Source: an uncultured Pelagibacteraceae bacterium
Lineage (GTDB): Bacteria; Pseudomonadota; Alphaproteobacteria; Pelagibacterales; Pelagibacteraceae
Assembly: GCA_902590535.1 (NCBI GenBank)
Contig: CACIXF010000003.1
Location: forward strand, 62,001-126,000
DNA length: 64,000 nucleotides
Reading direction: 5' to 3'
The notes under the pieces were generated by a model. That model searched no databases. It was not told where the DNA came from and was given only the letters and a program-made list of their open reading frames with translations. Position 1 is the stretch's first letter. The number at the start of each line of letters is the position of its first letter. Made by a program: the position numbers and the translations under genes. Shown here piece after piece: positions 27,161-35,990 of this stretch.

Positions 27161-27421
27161 TTAGATTGCAGCAATTTTTTTTGTTATTCTAGAAACATTT
27201 CTAGAAGCATTTTGTTTTTTTATTATTCCTGTTTTTGCAATTTTCATCAACTCAGAGTTTAACTTTGGTAGAAATTTAAGAGCTTCATCTTTCTTTTTAT
27301 CATCAATTAGAAGGTTCATTTTCTTAAGCGCGTTTCTAAACCTGCTCTTTCTAGCTTTATTGACCGCTGTTTGTTTAGAAATTCTTCTAATTCTCTTAAT
27401 TGCTGATTTTGTGTTTGCCAT
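27161..27421 (-). CDS. rpsT: 30S ribosomal protein S20
   Basis: The start at ATG 27421 gives the canonical N-terminus MANTKSAIKRIRR and 86 residues, the family length. A longer upstream reading would add 24 non-homologous residues overlapping mutM. S20 binds 16S rRNA and helps early 30S assembly. No clear Shine-Dalgarno precedes the ATG (upstream is CCCCTGCGCAG), which is of note because S20 is translationally autoregulated in E. coli through a weak start. rpsT before dnaA is a common alphaproteobacterial order. Confidence 0.95.
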   Translation of the reverse strand: MANTKSAIKRIRRISKQTAVNKARKSRFRNALKKMNLLIDDKKKDEALKFLPKLNSELMKIAKTGIIKKQNASRNVSRITKKIAAI

Positions 27422-27471
27422 CTGCGCAGGGGTATAGCTTGAGAATTTAAAGTGGTCAACTAAATATTTAA

Positions 27472-28335
27472 CTATTTTTGACAAGAAATACAAAAAAAAG
27501 TTGATCTATTTGATGTTATTTTTTTTTTTATAATACCCTTGCACTGCGTACGCTTACAACCAGTGCCGTCTTGCTGATAAACTTTAAACTCTTTTTGAAA
27601 GTTACCTTTGTTACCTGAAATATCTTTAAAATCTCTTATACTTGAACCTCCCTTATTAATTGCCTGTTGAAGTATTTTCTTAGAATTTAAAATAATATTT
27701 AAACATTCATTTTTGTTAAGTCTTTTTGCCTTTTTAAATGGATTTATTTTACTAGCGAAAAGAATTTCACTTGCGTAAATATTACCTATTCCAGAAACAA
27801 ATCTCTGATCAAGTAAGAAACTTTTTATATCTTTATTTTTTTTCTTAAAATAATTAACAACATAATTTAAGTTAAATTTGTCACTAAATGGTTCAGGTCC
27901 CATTGATTTAAATCTTCTCTGTAGATCTTGATAATTTTTAATTATTTCAAAAAATCCAAAACGTCTTGGATCATTATAAATTACTTTCAAGCTATCAAAT
28001 ACAAACTCTGCATGATTGTGTTTTTTAGGTAAAAAAGGTGAATGATAAAAACTAGTATTCGTAAATTTTAGAGGTTTTTTCTTATCAATAATATGAATTG
28101 TTCCTGACATTCCTAAATGGATTAAACAATAATCTTCATTTTGAAAATGGATAATCAAATATTTAGAAAATCTACTAACTTCAATTATTTTTTTATTTTT
28201 AAGAAAACATTCAAAATCACTTGGTATTTTAAACCTTAAATTCCTATTTCTGATTATTACTTTTTTTATGCTTTTTTTTTTGATCTTTTTATGAAGGGAT
28301 TGTCTAACAATTTCTACTTCTGGTAATTCTGGCAT
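27472..28335 (-). CDS. mutM: Formamidopyrimidine-DNA glycosylase
   Basis: The 287-residue protein starts MPELPEVEIVRQSL with the catalytic proline 2/glutamate 3 pair. It has the helix-two-turn-helix LLDQRFVSGIGNIYASEILF and a C-terminal four-cysteine zinc finger (CKRTQC...FFCISCQK). It excises 8-oxoguanine and formamidopyrimidines and nicks the strand. It lies upstream of rpsT on the same strand and diverges from ubiE with 29 bases between starts. Confidence 0.96.
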   Translation of the reverse strand: MPELPEVEIVRQSLHKKIKKKSIKKVIIRNRNLRFKIPSDFECFLKNKKIIEVSRFSKYLIIHFQNEDYCLIHLGMSGTIHIIDKKKPLKFTNTSFYHSPFLPKKHNHAEFVFDSLKVIYNDPRRFGFFEIIKNYQDLQRRFKSMGPEPFSDKFNLNYVVNYFKKKNKDIKSFLLDQRFVSGIGNIYASEILFASKINPFKKAKRLNKNECLNIILNSKKILQQAINKGGSSIRDFKDISGNKGNFQKEFKVYQQDGTGCKRTQCKGIIKKKITSNRSTFFCISCQK

Positions 28336-28364
28336 TTGATACTATATTCAATATATATTTTTTT

Positions 28365-29069
28365 ATGCAACAAAATCTTCAAAATAAAAAAGGACTTGTA
28401 GATAATGTGTTTAATCAGGTCTACAACAAATATGACTTGATGAATGACTTTATGTCTATGGGTGTACATAGATATTGGAAAAAAAGTTTAATTAATATGA
28501 TGAATCCGAGAGTCAATAGAAAATTAATAGATGTTGCGTGTGGGACGGGGGATGTTGGAAAGTTATTTTTAGATAGCACAAATAAAGAGGCTGAAATTAC
28601 TTGTGTAGACCCCAATAAAGGAATGGTTAGTCAAGGAAAGCAAAAATTATCTAATTACAAAAATGTAAAATGGGTTATTTCTCCAGCAGAAAAATTACCA
28701 ATAACAGACAATTCATTTGATTATTACACTATTAGCTTTGGGCTAAGAAATACAAAAAATTTAAATAAAGCACTTTCAGAAGCCTATAGAGTTTTAAAGC
28801 CTGGCGGACGCTATCTATGTCTGGAATTTTCTAAGATTCAAAATTCAAATCTTGATTTTGTATATAAAAATTATTCAAAACTCATTCCTATTATTGGTCA
28901 GTTTGTAGTTGGAGAAAAAGAACCTTACGAATATTTAATCAAAAGTATTGAACAATTTATTAATCAAGATGAATTAATAGAGTTGATGGAAAAAAATAAG
29001 TTTCATAAATGTTCTTATAGAAATCTTTCTGGTGGTATTGTTTCAATTCATAGTGGTTGGAAAATTTAA
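28365..29069 (+). CDS. ubiE: Ubiquinone/menaquinone biosynthesis C-methyltransferase
   Basis: The 234-residue class I methyltransferase has the SAM-binding motif LIDVACGTGDVG (about residues 54-65). It also shows the UbiE/COQ5 signatures YDLMNDFMSMGVHRYWK near the N-terminus and SFGLRNTKNLNKALSEAYRVLKPGG. It methylates the quinone ring carbon in ubiquinone synthesis. The stop overlaps the ubiB start (TAATG), so the genes are coupled. Confidence 0.96.
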   Translation: MQQNLQNKKGLVDNVFNQVYNKYDLMNDFMSMGVHRYWKKSLINMMNPRVNRKLIDVACGTGDVGKLFLDSTNKEAEITCVDPNKGMVSQGKQKLSNYKNVKWVISPAEKLPITDNSFDYYTISFGLRNTKNLNKALSEAYRVLKPGGRYLCLEFSKIQNSNLDFVYKNYSKLIPIIGQFVVGEKEPYEYLIKSIEQFINQDELIELMEKNKFHKCSYRNLSGGIVSIHSGWKI

Positions 29070-30637
29070 TGATTAAAAAACTTATTACTTTATTTAAATT
29101 AGGAAGAAAAATTGCAAAATCAGATATTTTAAAAATTGCATCAAAATTTAAAAAACCTCCTTTAGCTGTAACAATATTATTCCAAATTTTATCTATTTCA
29201 TTTGAAAAAAAGGAACAAAATAATTTAATTAAGGATGATGGTGAAAGACTATCTAAGTCATTAGAATCTATGGGTACAACTTTCATCAAACTTGGGCAAT
29301 TTCTTGCTACTAGGCCAGATATAATTGGAGAAGAATTATCTTTAAAGCTAGAAAAACTTCAAGATCGATTACCCCCTTTTTCAATTCATGAAGCAAAAGA
29401 AATTATCAAAGAAGATCTTGGAGTTGATGCATTTAATTCAATAATTGATTTAAGTGAACCAGTTGCAGCTGCATCAATTGCACAAGTTCATAAAGCAAAA
29501 ATAAATGACAATGGAACAATTAAAGATGTAGCAATAAAAATCTTAAGACCAAATATAAAAAAAATATTCAATGAGGAAATAGATGCAATGATGTTATTTG
29601 TATTTATTATTGAGTCATTTGTAAAAAAAACAAAAAGATTAAAACTTGTTGAAGTTGTTTTTTTACTTAAAGAAATAACTAATCTTGAAATGGATTTAAG
29701 ATTCGAAGCTGCTGCGGCTAATGAATATGCTGAAAACACTAAAAATGATGCTGGATTTAAAGTTCCTGAAATTTATTGGAATTTTACTAGTGAAAATGTA
29801 ATGACTTTGGATTGGATAGATGGAATTTCAATAAGAGAAACTGAGGAGCTAAAGAAAAGAAATTTAGATACTAATAAAATAGCTGAAGATATTATCCAAC
29901 ATTTTTTAAGACATGCTGTAAGAGATGGTTTTTTTCATGCAGATATGCATCAAGGAAATATTTTTGTTGATAATAGTGGCCAAATTGTACCTATAGATTT
30001 TGGGATTATGGGCAGGTTAGACAAACTTAGTAAAAGGTTTTTAGCAGAAATTTTATTTGGATTTATTCAAAGAGATTATCGTAAAGTAGCTGAAGTTCAC
30101 TTAGTGGCCGGATTAGTTCCAAAAGAAGTACCAATCGATGATCTAGCTCAAGCTTTGAGATCAATTGGTGAGCCTATATTTGGTCAAGAAGTAAAAGATA
30201 TTTCAGGAGGTAAATTACTCAAACAATTGTTTGATGTAACAGAAAAGTTTAATATGCAAACTCAACCTCAATTATTAATGTTGCAAAAAACTATGGTTGT
30301 TGTTGAAGGTGTAGCAAGAAAGTTAAATCCAAACACAAATATTTGGACAACTTCAAAGCCTGTTCTAGAAAATTGGCTTAAAGAAACAAAAGATCCAATT
30401 AATAATTTAAATGAAACTTTAAAAAATACATCTGAAGTGATTAAACGTTTACCAGAATTTCCTGAGATTATGGATAAAGCAAATCAAGCATTAACGTTTT
30501 TAGCTAGTGGTCAAATTCCACAAAATTCAAATTCTTACACCGCTCTGAATGATAAAAAATCAGAAATGATAGCATTTAGAAATCAATCTATTATTGGTTT
30601 ATTACTTCTTGTAATTTTTGGCCTTATAGTATTTTAA
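29069..30637 (+). CDS. ubiB: UbiB-type atypical kinase/ATPase of ubiquinone synthesis
   Basis: Starting at the ATG that overlaps the ubiE stop gives 522 residues (a TTG 12 bases upstream is less likely). It has the family-specific KxGQ motif FIKLGQFLATRPD, an alanine-rich nucleotide loop AAASIAQVHKA, the catalytic-like HADMHQGNIF and metal motif PIDFGIMG, and two C-terminal membrane-anchoring segments (last about 20 residues hydrophobic). It supports the ubiquinone hydroxylation complex. coaBC follows after 8 bases. Confidence 0.95.
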   Translation: MIKKLITLFKLGRKIAKSDILKIASKFKKPPLAVTILFQILSISFEKKEQNNLIKDDGERLSKSLESMGTTFIKLGQFLATRPDIIGEELSLKLEKLQDRLPPFSIHEAKEIIKEDLGVDAFNSIIDLSEPVAAASIAQVHKAKINDNGTIKDVAIKILRPNIKKIFNEEIDAMMLFVFIIESFVKKTKRLKLVEVVFLLKEITNLEMDLRFEAAAANEYAENTKNDAGFKVPEIYWNFTSENVMTLDWIDGISIRETEELKKRNLDTNKIAEDIIQHFLRHAVRDGFFHADMHQGNIFVDNSGQIVPIDFGIMGRLDKLSKRFLAEILFGFIQRDYRKVAEVHLVAGLVPKEVPIDDLAQALRSIGEPIFGQEVKDISGGKLLKQLFDVTEKFNMQTQPQLLMLQKTMVVVEGVARKLNPNTNIWTTSKPVLENWLKETKDPINNLNETLKNTSEVIKRLPEFPEIMDKANQALTFLASGQIPQNSNSYTALNDKKSEMIAFRNQSIIGLLLLVIFGLIVF

Positions 30638-30645
30638 TTCTGCAG

Positions 30646-31851
30646 ATGAAAAATTTGTTAAATAAAAAAATACTATTTATTATCTGTGGAGGAATATCTG
30701 CTTATAAAAGTCTTGAAACAATTAGGCTTTTTAAAAAGAATGGTGCAGATATAAAGACAATTCTTACAACAAGTGCAAAAGAGTTTGTAACTCCACTTTC
30801 AATAACATCACTTTCTCAAGGTAAAGTTTATAGTGATTTATTTAGTGCAGAAAATGAGGCTGAAATGGATCATATTTCACTTTCAAGATGGGCAGATATA
30901 ATTGTAATTGCACCTGCAACGGCAAATACAATTTCAAAACTGGCTCAAGGAACAACTGATGATTTAGCATCCACTGTTGTTTTGGCTTCTGATAAAGACA
31001 TTATTTTAGCACCAGCAATGAATGTAAGAATGTGGGAGCATCCAACTACTAAAACAAATATAAAAAAATTAAAAGGGTTTGGATATAAACTAATAGGACC
31101 AGAAGTTGGTGATATGGCATGTGGTGAATATGGAGAAGGTAAAATGTCAGACCCATCAGTAATTGCTGAAGAAGTTGATAAATATTTCTTAACTCAAAAA
31201 AATAACAAAAAATTTAAAGCATTAGTTACAGCAGGTCCAACTAATGAGTACATAGATCCAGTTCGTTTTATTACAAATAAATCAAGTGGCAAACAAGGAT
31301 ATGAATTAGCAAAATCATTATCCAAAAAAGGTTTTGATACAACATTAATATCAGGTCCAACTAATCTTGAAATAACTAAAGATATTAATCTTATAAAAGT
31401 TGAAACAGCAGATGAAATGTTAGTTGCCACTCAAGAAAATTTACCTGTTGATGTAGCAATTTTTTCTGCTGCAGTAGCTGATTTTAAAATTAATAAAAAG
31501 TATGAAAATAAAATTAAAAAACAAGAGAACTTAAACTTAAATTTAGAAAAGAATGTAGACATACTTCATTATGTGTCTAACCATAACTCTATGAGACCTG
31601 AACTTGTAATAGGATTTGCAGCAGAAACTAATCAGATCGATAAAAATGCAGAGGAAAAATTAAACAAGAAAAATTGTGACTGGATAATTTCTAATGATGT
31701 ATCAAATAAAGATATAGGATTTAATTCTGATTATAATGAGGTAACAATTCATTATAAAAACAAAGACGTTAAAAAAGAAAAACTTTCATATAAAAAAAAA
31801 TCTGGAATTTCTGATGAAATAGTTGATAGAATAATTGATCAATTAAATTAA
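30646..31851 (+). CDS. coaBC: Bifunctional phosphopantothenoylcysteine decarboxylase/synthase
   Basis: The 401-residue protein has an FMN-dependent CoaC half (GGISAYKSLETIRLFKK, the PAMN motif APAMNVRMWEHP, and the cysteine loop MACGEYGEGKM) and a CoaB half (VTAGPTNEYIDPVRFITNKSSGK, SAAVADFKI). It makes 4'-phosphopantetheine precursor for coenzyme A from phosphopantothenate and cysteine. It lies between ubiB and dut; its stop overlaps the dut start by one base (TAATG). Confidence 0.96.
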   Translation: MKNLLNKKILFIICGGISAYKSLETIRLFKKNGADIKTILTTSAKEFVTPLSITSLSQGKVYSDLFSAENEAEMDHISLSRWADIIVIAPATANTISKLAQGTTDDLASTVVLASDKDIILAPAMNVRMWEHPTTKTNIKKLKGFGYKLIGPEVGDMACGEYGEGKMSDPSVIAEEVDKYFLTQKNNKKFKALVTAGPTNEYIDPVRFITNKSSGKQGYELAKSLSKKGFDTTLISGPTNLEITKDINLIKVETADEMLVATQENLPVDVAIFSAAVADFKINKKYENKIKKQENLNLNLEKNVDILHYVSNHNSMRPELVIGFAAETNQIDKNAEEKLNKKNCDWIISNDVSNKDIGFNSDYNEVTIHYKNKDVKKEKLSYKKKSGISDEIVDRIIDQLN

Positions 31852-32288
31852 TGACAAAAGTTCTCATCAAAAAGTTAGACCCTGCGGTTGAATTACCTGC
31901 TTACAAAACAGAAGGTGCATCAGGTATGGATTTGATGGCACTAGTAAAAAAACCCATTAATCTTAAACCAAACTCATCATGCTTAGTTCCAACAGGGCTT
32001 GCTGTTGCATTTTCAAGTGATTTCGAAATCCAAATAAGACCAAGATCCGGTTTAGCTGCAAAAAATAGTATAAGTGTTTTAAATACACCTGGAACTATTG
32101 ATAGTGATTACAGGGGAGAAATAAAAGTAATTCTTTTTAATCACGGGAAAAATGATTTCTTGATAAATAATAAGGATAGAATAGCACAAATGATTTTAAC
32201 TCCTGTAATTAAAATGGATCTCGAGGAAACTGATGATCTACCGGAAACAATTAGAGGAGAAGGTGGGTTTGGCTCAACAGGAAAATGA
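31851..32288 (+). CDS. dut: dUTP diphosphatase
   Basis: The 145-residue trimeric dUTPase shows the five conserved motifs: GASGMDLMA, RPRSGLAAKN, LNTPGTIDSDYRGE, DRIAQMI and the C-terminal glycine-rich arm RGEGGFGSTG that closes over the active site. It hydrolyses dUTP to dUMP, keeping uracil out of DNA and feeding dTMP synthesis. coaBC-dut is a conserved pair. The stop overlaps the next start (ATGA). Confidence 0.97.
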   Translation: MTKVLIKKLDPAVELPAYKTEGASGMDLMALVKKPINLKPNSSCLVPTGLAVAFSSDFEIQIRPRSGLAAKNSISVLNTPGTIDSDYRGEIKVILFNHGKNDFLINNKDRIAQMILTPVIKMDLEETDDLPETIRGEGGFGSTGK

Positions 32289-33040
32289 GCAAAAATTTAA
32301 ACAAAAAAGAAATAGAGAAATTCTCAAGGCAAATAATTCTTAAAAATATTGGGGCAGCAGGTCAAAAAAAAATTTTATCTTCAAAAGTCTTGATAGTTGG
32401 TATGGGTGGTCTAGGTTGCCCAGTGGCAGAATTTTTAACTAGATCGGGTATTGGTACACTTGGGATTGCAGATCATGATACTGTAAGTCTCTCTAATATC
32501 CATAGACAAAGCCTGTATAATGAAAAAGATATAAATCAATCAAAAGTAAAGATTGCAAAAAAAAAATTAAATAAAATTAATTCAAAGACAAAAATAAATA
32601 TTTTTAATTTAAAATTAAATAAAACTACATTTGAAAAAATTATAAAAAATTATGACTATATTGTTGATGGGACCGATAACTTTGAAAGTAAATTTTTAAT
32701 AAATGATTTAAGTCTAAAATATAAAAAATTTCTAGTCACTGGTGCTATAAGTAAGTTTGATGGACACATTTTTACTTTTAATTTTACCAACAAAAAAGAT
32801 CCTTGCTTGAGATGTTTTTATCAAGAAGAAACAATATCTGATGAAATTTTAAATTGTGAATATGAGGGAATTTTAGGAACCGTTGCAGGAATAATAGGTA
32901 CATTACAAGCCAATGAAGTTTTAAAAAAAATATTAAATATTGGACGGAATTTAAATGGATATATTCTAATTCTAGATCTATTAAATTTAAATTTCAGAAA
33001 AGCAAAAATTAATAAAAGAAAAAAATGCTTATGCAACTGA
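32285..33040 (+). CDS. MoeB/ThiF-type adenylyltransferase
   Basis: The 251-residue E1-like enzyme has the ATP loop GMGGLGCPVAEFLTRSGIG, the DHDTVSLSNIHRQSLYNEKDI segment that contacts ATP, and DGTDNFESKFLIND. Zinc cysteines are in CLRCFY and the C-terminal KKCLCN. It should adenylate the C-terminal glycine of a sulfur-carrier protein (MoaD or ThiS). No rhodanese domain is present and neither carrier is encoded here, so the partner is undecided. It overlaps dut (ATGA) and the SH3 gene (16 bases). Confidence 0.88.
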   Translation: MSKNLNKKEIEKFSRQIILKNIGAAGQKKILSSKVLIVGMGGLGCPVAEFLTRSGIGTLGIADHDTVSLSNIHRQSLYNEKDINQSKVKIAKKKLNKINSKTKINIFNLKLNKTTFEKIIKNYDYIVDGTDNFESKFLINDLSLKYKKFLVTGAISKFDGHIFTFNFTNKKDPCLRCFYQEETISDEILNCEYEGILGTVAGIIGTLQANEVLKKILNIGRNLNGYILILDLLNLNFRKAKINKRKKCLCN

Positions 33041-33480
33041 TAATAAAAAAAATTTATATAGTATTTTTTTTGTTATTTTTTACTCACATTTCGTTTGCTA
33101 ATGAAATTTTTGTCTCTCTTAAAAAAAATAAAGTAAATGTTCGTTACGGACCAAGTTTTGAGTCTGATATTAAATACGTTTATAAAAAAATAAATCTTCC
33201 ATTAAAACAAATCGATAAAAAAGAGAATTTCAGGCGAATTATAGATTTAAAAAATAACAGTGGGTGGATTCATATCTCTCAATTAAAAAAAAGTAATTCT
33301 GTAATAGTTACGAAAGATAAAGTTTTATTTAAAAAACCTACATCTTTTGCTAAACCAATTGCTCAAATAAAAGAGGGAAGATTATTAATTGTAGAAAAAT
33401 GTGAACAAAATTGGTGTAAAATTACATCAGAAAAATTTGAAGGTTGGATTAAAACAGATAATATTTGGGGACTAAATTAA
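33025..33480 (+). CDS. Secreted protein with bacterial SH3 domains
   Basis: The 151-residue protein has a signal sequence (IIKKIYIVFFLLFFTHISFANE) and two SH3b-like repeats: VSLKKNKVNVRYGPSFESDIKYVYK...GWIHISQL and the shorter VITKDKVLFKKPTSFAKPIAQI...GWIKTDNIWGLN. Such domains are thought to bind cell-wall peptides or peptidoglycan. It is the last gene of the ubiE operon. ATG 33031 is an alternative start. The stop shares TTAA with the convergent DUF3501 gene. Confidence 0.82.
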   Translation: MLMQLIIKKIYIVFFLLFFTHISFANEIFVSLKKNKVNVRYGPSFESDIKYVYKKINLPLKQIDKKENFRRIIDLKNNSGWIHISQLKKSNSVIVTKDKVLFKKPTSFAKPIAQIKEGRLLIVEKCEQNWCKITSEKFEGWIKTDNIWGLN

Positions 33481-34076
33481 CTAAAATCAGTAGATAAAGA
33501 GGCTATATTTTCTTTAGATAATTTTGTGCTATGAGAATACTCTTTATGATCAATTCCAAGCTCAATTTCTGAGCTATTAGATTGAAATTTTCCTATTTGA
33601 TCATCAGTAAAATTAAAATGAATAAACTGTACTGATGAAGCTTTTCCTTCAGAAGAAGTTCTATCAACATCTTCTTCGGGAACTGCTTTAATTATCTCAC
33701 CATTTATTTTCATAAATACTGTTTCTTCTATTCCACCAACTTTTCCGAGAAACGCAGCCCTTGAGATAGGATTATCTATTTCAAACATTAAAGTTGCTGT
33801 TAGTTCTTTGCCTTTAGGTATTAAAGGATTGTACGCAGATAACTCATCCTGAAGTTGCTCATCACCACCTTTTTCAATGTATAGCATTTCTTGTACTTGA
33901 GCTAACATTGTTTCATAACTTTCAAAATAAAAAGTAGCATAAGGCCCTAAAGCAACTCTTCTATTTTTTTTATAATCAACAATACTTTTTCTTAATTCAC
34001 GTCTCTTTTCTATATAAACATCTAAAGGCATGATGTCTTCTTTTTGAATTTCTCTTTTTTCTCTAGGCATGATCAT
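33477..34076 (-). CDS. DUF3501-family protein
   Basis: The 199-residue cytoplasmic protein matches DUF3501 (REIQKEDIMPLDVYIEKRRELRKSI..., ALGPYATFYFESYETMLAQVQEML). No catalytic residues can be assigned. It is coupled by ATGA to the upstream iron-sulfur protein gene, and the trio rubrerythrin, heterodisulfide-reductase-like protein and DUF3501 recurs in proteobacteria, so a part in peroxide or iron stress is inferred from context. ATG 34070 is an alternative start. Confidence 0.85.
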   Translation of the reverse strand: MIMPREKREIQKEDIMPLDVYIEKRRELRKSIVDYKKNRRVALGPYATFYFESYETMLAQVQEMLYIEKGGDEQLQDELSAYNPLIPKGKELTATLMFEIDNPISRAAFLGKVGGIEETVFMKINGEIIKAVPEEDVDRTSSEGKASSVQFIHFNFTDDQIGKFQSNSSEIELGIDHKEYSHSTKLSKENIASLSTDFS

Positions 34077-35404
34077 AAGTTATAACTTTTTGCCATCAAT
34101 TCGATAGGGTGTAGTGCCTCATCATTAGATATATTTGTATCAACTTCTAACTGTTTTAAATGTTTACCAGCTAAGGGACAATCAGAAGCCATATACTTAT
34201 TATTTTTAGTTTTTATTTGTCTAGCTGTAGGTCTTCCAACTTTATTTGCTAAATCATGAGTTTCTTTCATTACTCCAAAAGTTCCTCCATGACCTGCACA
34301 TCTTTCAACTACATCAATTTTAACGTTTGGTATAAATTTTAACATATCTCTTGCTTTGATACCCATATTCTGTGCTCTAGCATGACAAGCATGATGCACA
34401 GTTACTCCTCCATCAATCTCATTTAATCCTTCTGCTAATCCCTCATTGTTTGCAATGTCCACAACATACTCATCAATATCCATAACATTTGAAGATAATT
34501 TTTTTATTTTTTCATCGTTTGGTAATAACAAGGGCCATTCGAATTTTAACATCAATCCACAACTAGCTGTTAAGGTTACTACTTTATATCCTTTATCAAT
34601 CCATTCGATTAAATCCTTAGAAACTTTTTTTGCTTGTTCAACAACTTTTGGCAGATCTGCTTGCTCTAAAAATGGCATCCCACAACAACCAGGATAAGCT
34701 TCTTGAACCTCTACACCATTTTTTTTCAAAACTTTTAATGCAGCAACACCCGTATTTTTTTTATTAAAATTTACAAAACAAGTTGAATAAATAACTACTT
34801 TTCTATCTTTAGAAGGTGTTTGATAATTTATCTTATCTCTATTTTTTTTGAAAAAATTAGAAAAAGTTTCTGAGTTATATTTTGGTAACTGAACTCTTTT
34901 ATCTATTCCAGTAATTAATTCTAAGATTTTTCTAATTAATTTATTTTTAATATTTGATGCCCAGTTAACTATTTTAGAGAACATGACACCAATTTTAGCG
35001 TTTCGGTCTATTTGAGCTAATTGTGTTGGTACGCTTGATAATTTACCTAATTTTTTTTGAGCTGTTCTATATCGCAGCATTAAATGTGGAAAATCTAAAT
35101 CAAAATCATGAGGTGGAACATATGGGCATTTAGTCATAAAACACATATCACACAATGTACATGCATCAACTACAGGGGCAAATTGATCGCTAGATAAGCT
35201 TTCAACATCTTCATTTTTAGATTCATCAATCATGTCAAATAGCTTTGGGAAAGAGTCGCAAAGATTAAAACATCTCCTGCATCCATGACAAATATCAAAC
35301 ACTCTTCTCATTTCAGCGTCTAACTTTTCAGGATTTAAAAAATCAGGATGCTCAAAATCTATAGGGTGTCTTATAGGTGCACCTAAACTTCCTTCTTTGC
35401 TCAT
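34073..35404 (-). CDS. GlpC/heterodisulfide-reductase-like iron-sulfur protein
   Basis: The 443-residue protein has two ferredoxin-type cluster motifs near the N-terminus (CHGCRRCFNLCDSFP and CTLCDMCFMTKCPY) and two C-terminal CCG-type domains (YPGCCGMPF, VHHACHARAQ, VERCAGHGG), as in GlpC and HdrD. It probably moves electrons between a membrane or flavin donor and a cytoplasmic acceptor. Lying after rubrerythrin, it may supply that protein with electrons, which is inference. A strong hairpin separates the two genes. Confidence 0.87.
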   Translation of the reverse strand: MSKEGSLGAPIRHPIDFEHPDFLNPEKLDAEMRRVFDICHGCRRCFNLCDSFPKLFDMIDESKNEDVESLSSDQFAPVVDACTLCDMCFMTKCPYVPPHDFDLDFPHLMLRYRTAQKKLGKLSSVPTQLAQIDRNAKIGVMFSKIVNWASNIKNKLIRKILELITGIDKRVQLPKYNSETFSNFFKKNRDKINYQTPSKDRKVVIYSTCFVNFNKKNTGVAALKVLKKNGVEVQEAYPGCCGMPFLEQADLPKVVEQAKKVSKDLIEWIDKGYKVVTLTASCGLMLKFEWPLLLPNDEKIKKLSSNVMDIDEYVVDIANNEGLAEGLNEIDGGVTVHHACHARAQNMGIKARDMLKFIPNVKIDVVERCAGHGGTFGVMKETHDLANKVGRPTARQIKTKNNKYMASDCPLAGKHLKQLEVDTNISNDEALHPIELMAKSYNL

Positions 35405-35435
35405 ATAATTAAGTTTTTTGAAATTCGAATTTTTT

Positions 35436-35460
35436 TTAGTGGGCGGCTAACGCCCACTAA
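35436..35460 (-). terminator. Intrinsic terminator after rubrerythrin gene
   Basis: A perfect 10-bp stem, TTAGTGGGCG with CGCCCACTAA, around a 5-base loop is followed on the minus strand by eight T. It lies 9 bases after the rubrerythrin stop and 32 bases before the iron-sulfur protein start, so it would end most rubrerythrin transcripts and let a fraction read into the downstream genes. Confidence 0.88.
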
Positions 35461-35469
35461 GAAATTTGA

Positions 35470-35886
35470 TTAGCTAATAGACTCTAAAGTTTTTTGAAAT
35501 TTACCAGCGTGTGATTTTTCAGCTTTAGCTAAAGTTTCAAACCAGTCAGCAATTTCTTCAAAGCCTTCTTCTCTAGCTGTTTTAGCCATACCAGGGTACA
35601 TATCGGTATACTCATGAGTTTCGCCTTGTACTGCCGAAGCTAAATTTGCTTTTGTTTCACCAATTGGCATACCAGTTCCTGGATCACCAACTTCTTCTAG
35701 ATACTCCAAATGACCATGTGCATGACCAGTTTCACCTTCGGCTGTTGATCTAAAAACTGCAGCTACATCATTGTAACCTTCTATGTCAGCTTTTTGTGCG
35801 AAATAAAGATATCTTCTGTTTGCTTGACTTTCACCAGCAAACGCTTCTTTTAAATTTTCTTCTGTTTTACTTCCTTTTAAAGACAT
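35470..35886 (-). CDS. Rubrerythrin-family di-iron protein (no rubredoxin domain)
   Basis: The 138-residue four-helix ferritin-like protein has two glutamate-rich helices with metal ligands ([56 protein letters not shown]). Classical rubrerythrin carries a C-terminal CxxC rubredoxin domain, which is absent here, so an external electron donor is needed. It reduces peroxide. AAGGAG precedes the ATG, and a consensus promoter with an Irr-like box lies upstream. It is probably highly expressed. Confidence 0.92.
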   Translation of the reverse strand: MSLKGSKTEENLKEAFAGESQANRRYLYFAQKADIEGYNDVAAVFRSTAEGETGHAHGHLEYLEEVGDPGTGMPIGETKANLASAVQGETHEYTDMYPGMAKTAREEGFEEIADWFETLAKAEKSHAGKFQKTLESIS

Positions 35887-35913
35887 TTTTTCTCCTTTTT
35901 AATGTTACCAAAC

Positions 35914-35941
35914 CATATAATGCATATTGATAGTATGTCAA
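35914..35941 (-). promoter_or_regulatory. Sigma-70-type promoter of the rubrerythrin gene
   Basis: On the minus strand, TTGACA (35941-35936) is followed after 16 bases by TATATG (35919-35914), a full -35 consensus with a fair -10. The predicted transcription start near 35907 gives a leader of about 20 bases with an AAGGAG ribosome site. Confidence 0.7.
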
Positions 35942-35944
35942 TAG

Positions 35945-35961
35945 TTTAGAATTATTATAAT
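35945..35961. promoter_or_regulatory. Irr/ICE-like operator abutting the rubrerythrin promoter
   Basis: TTTAGAATTATTATAAT matches 15 of 17 positions of the alphaproteobacterial iron-control-element consensus as I recall it (TTTRGAAYNRTTCYAAA). It ends 3 bases from the -35 hexamer of the rubrerythrin promoter, and the irr gene lies directly upstream. Binding by Irr is inferred. Confidence 0.55.
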
Positions 35962-35990
35962 GTAGATTTTAAGTGTATGATTTAATTAAA

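Noticed and set aside
27422..27493. Upstream extension of rpsT by 24 codons
   Set aside because: S20 proteins begin MANTKSA; the extension overlaps the mutM 3' end and is not homologous to S20.
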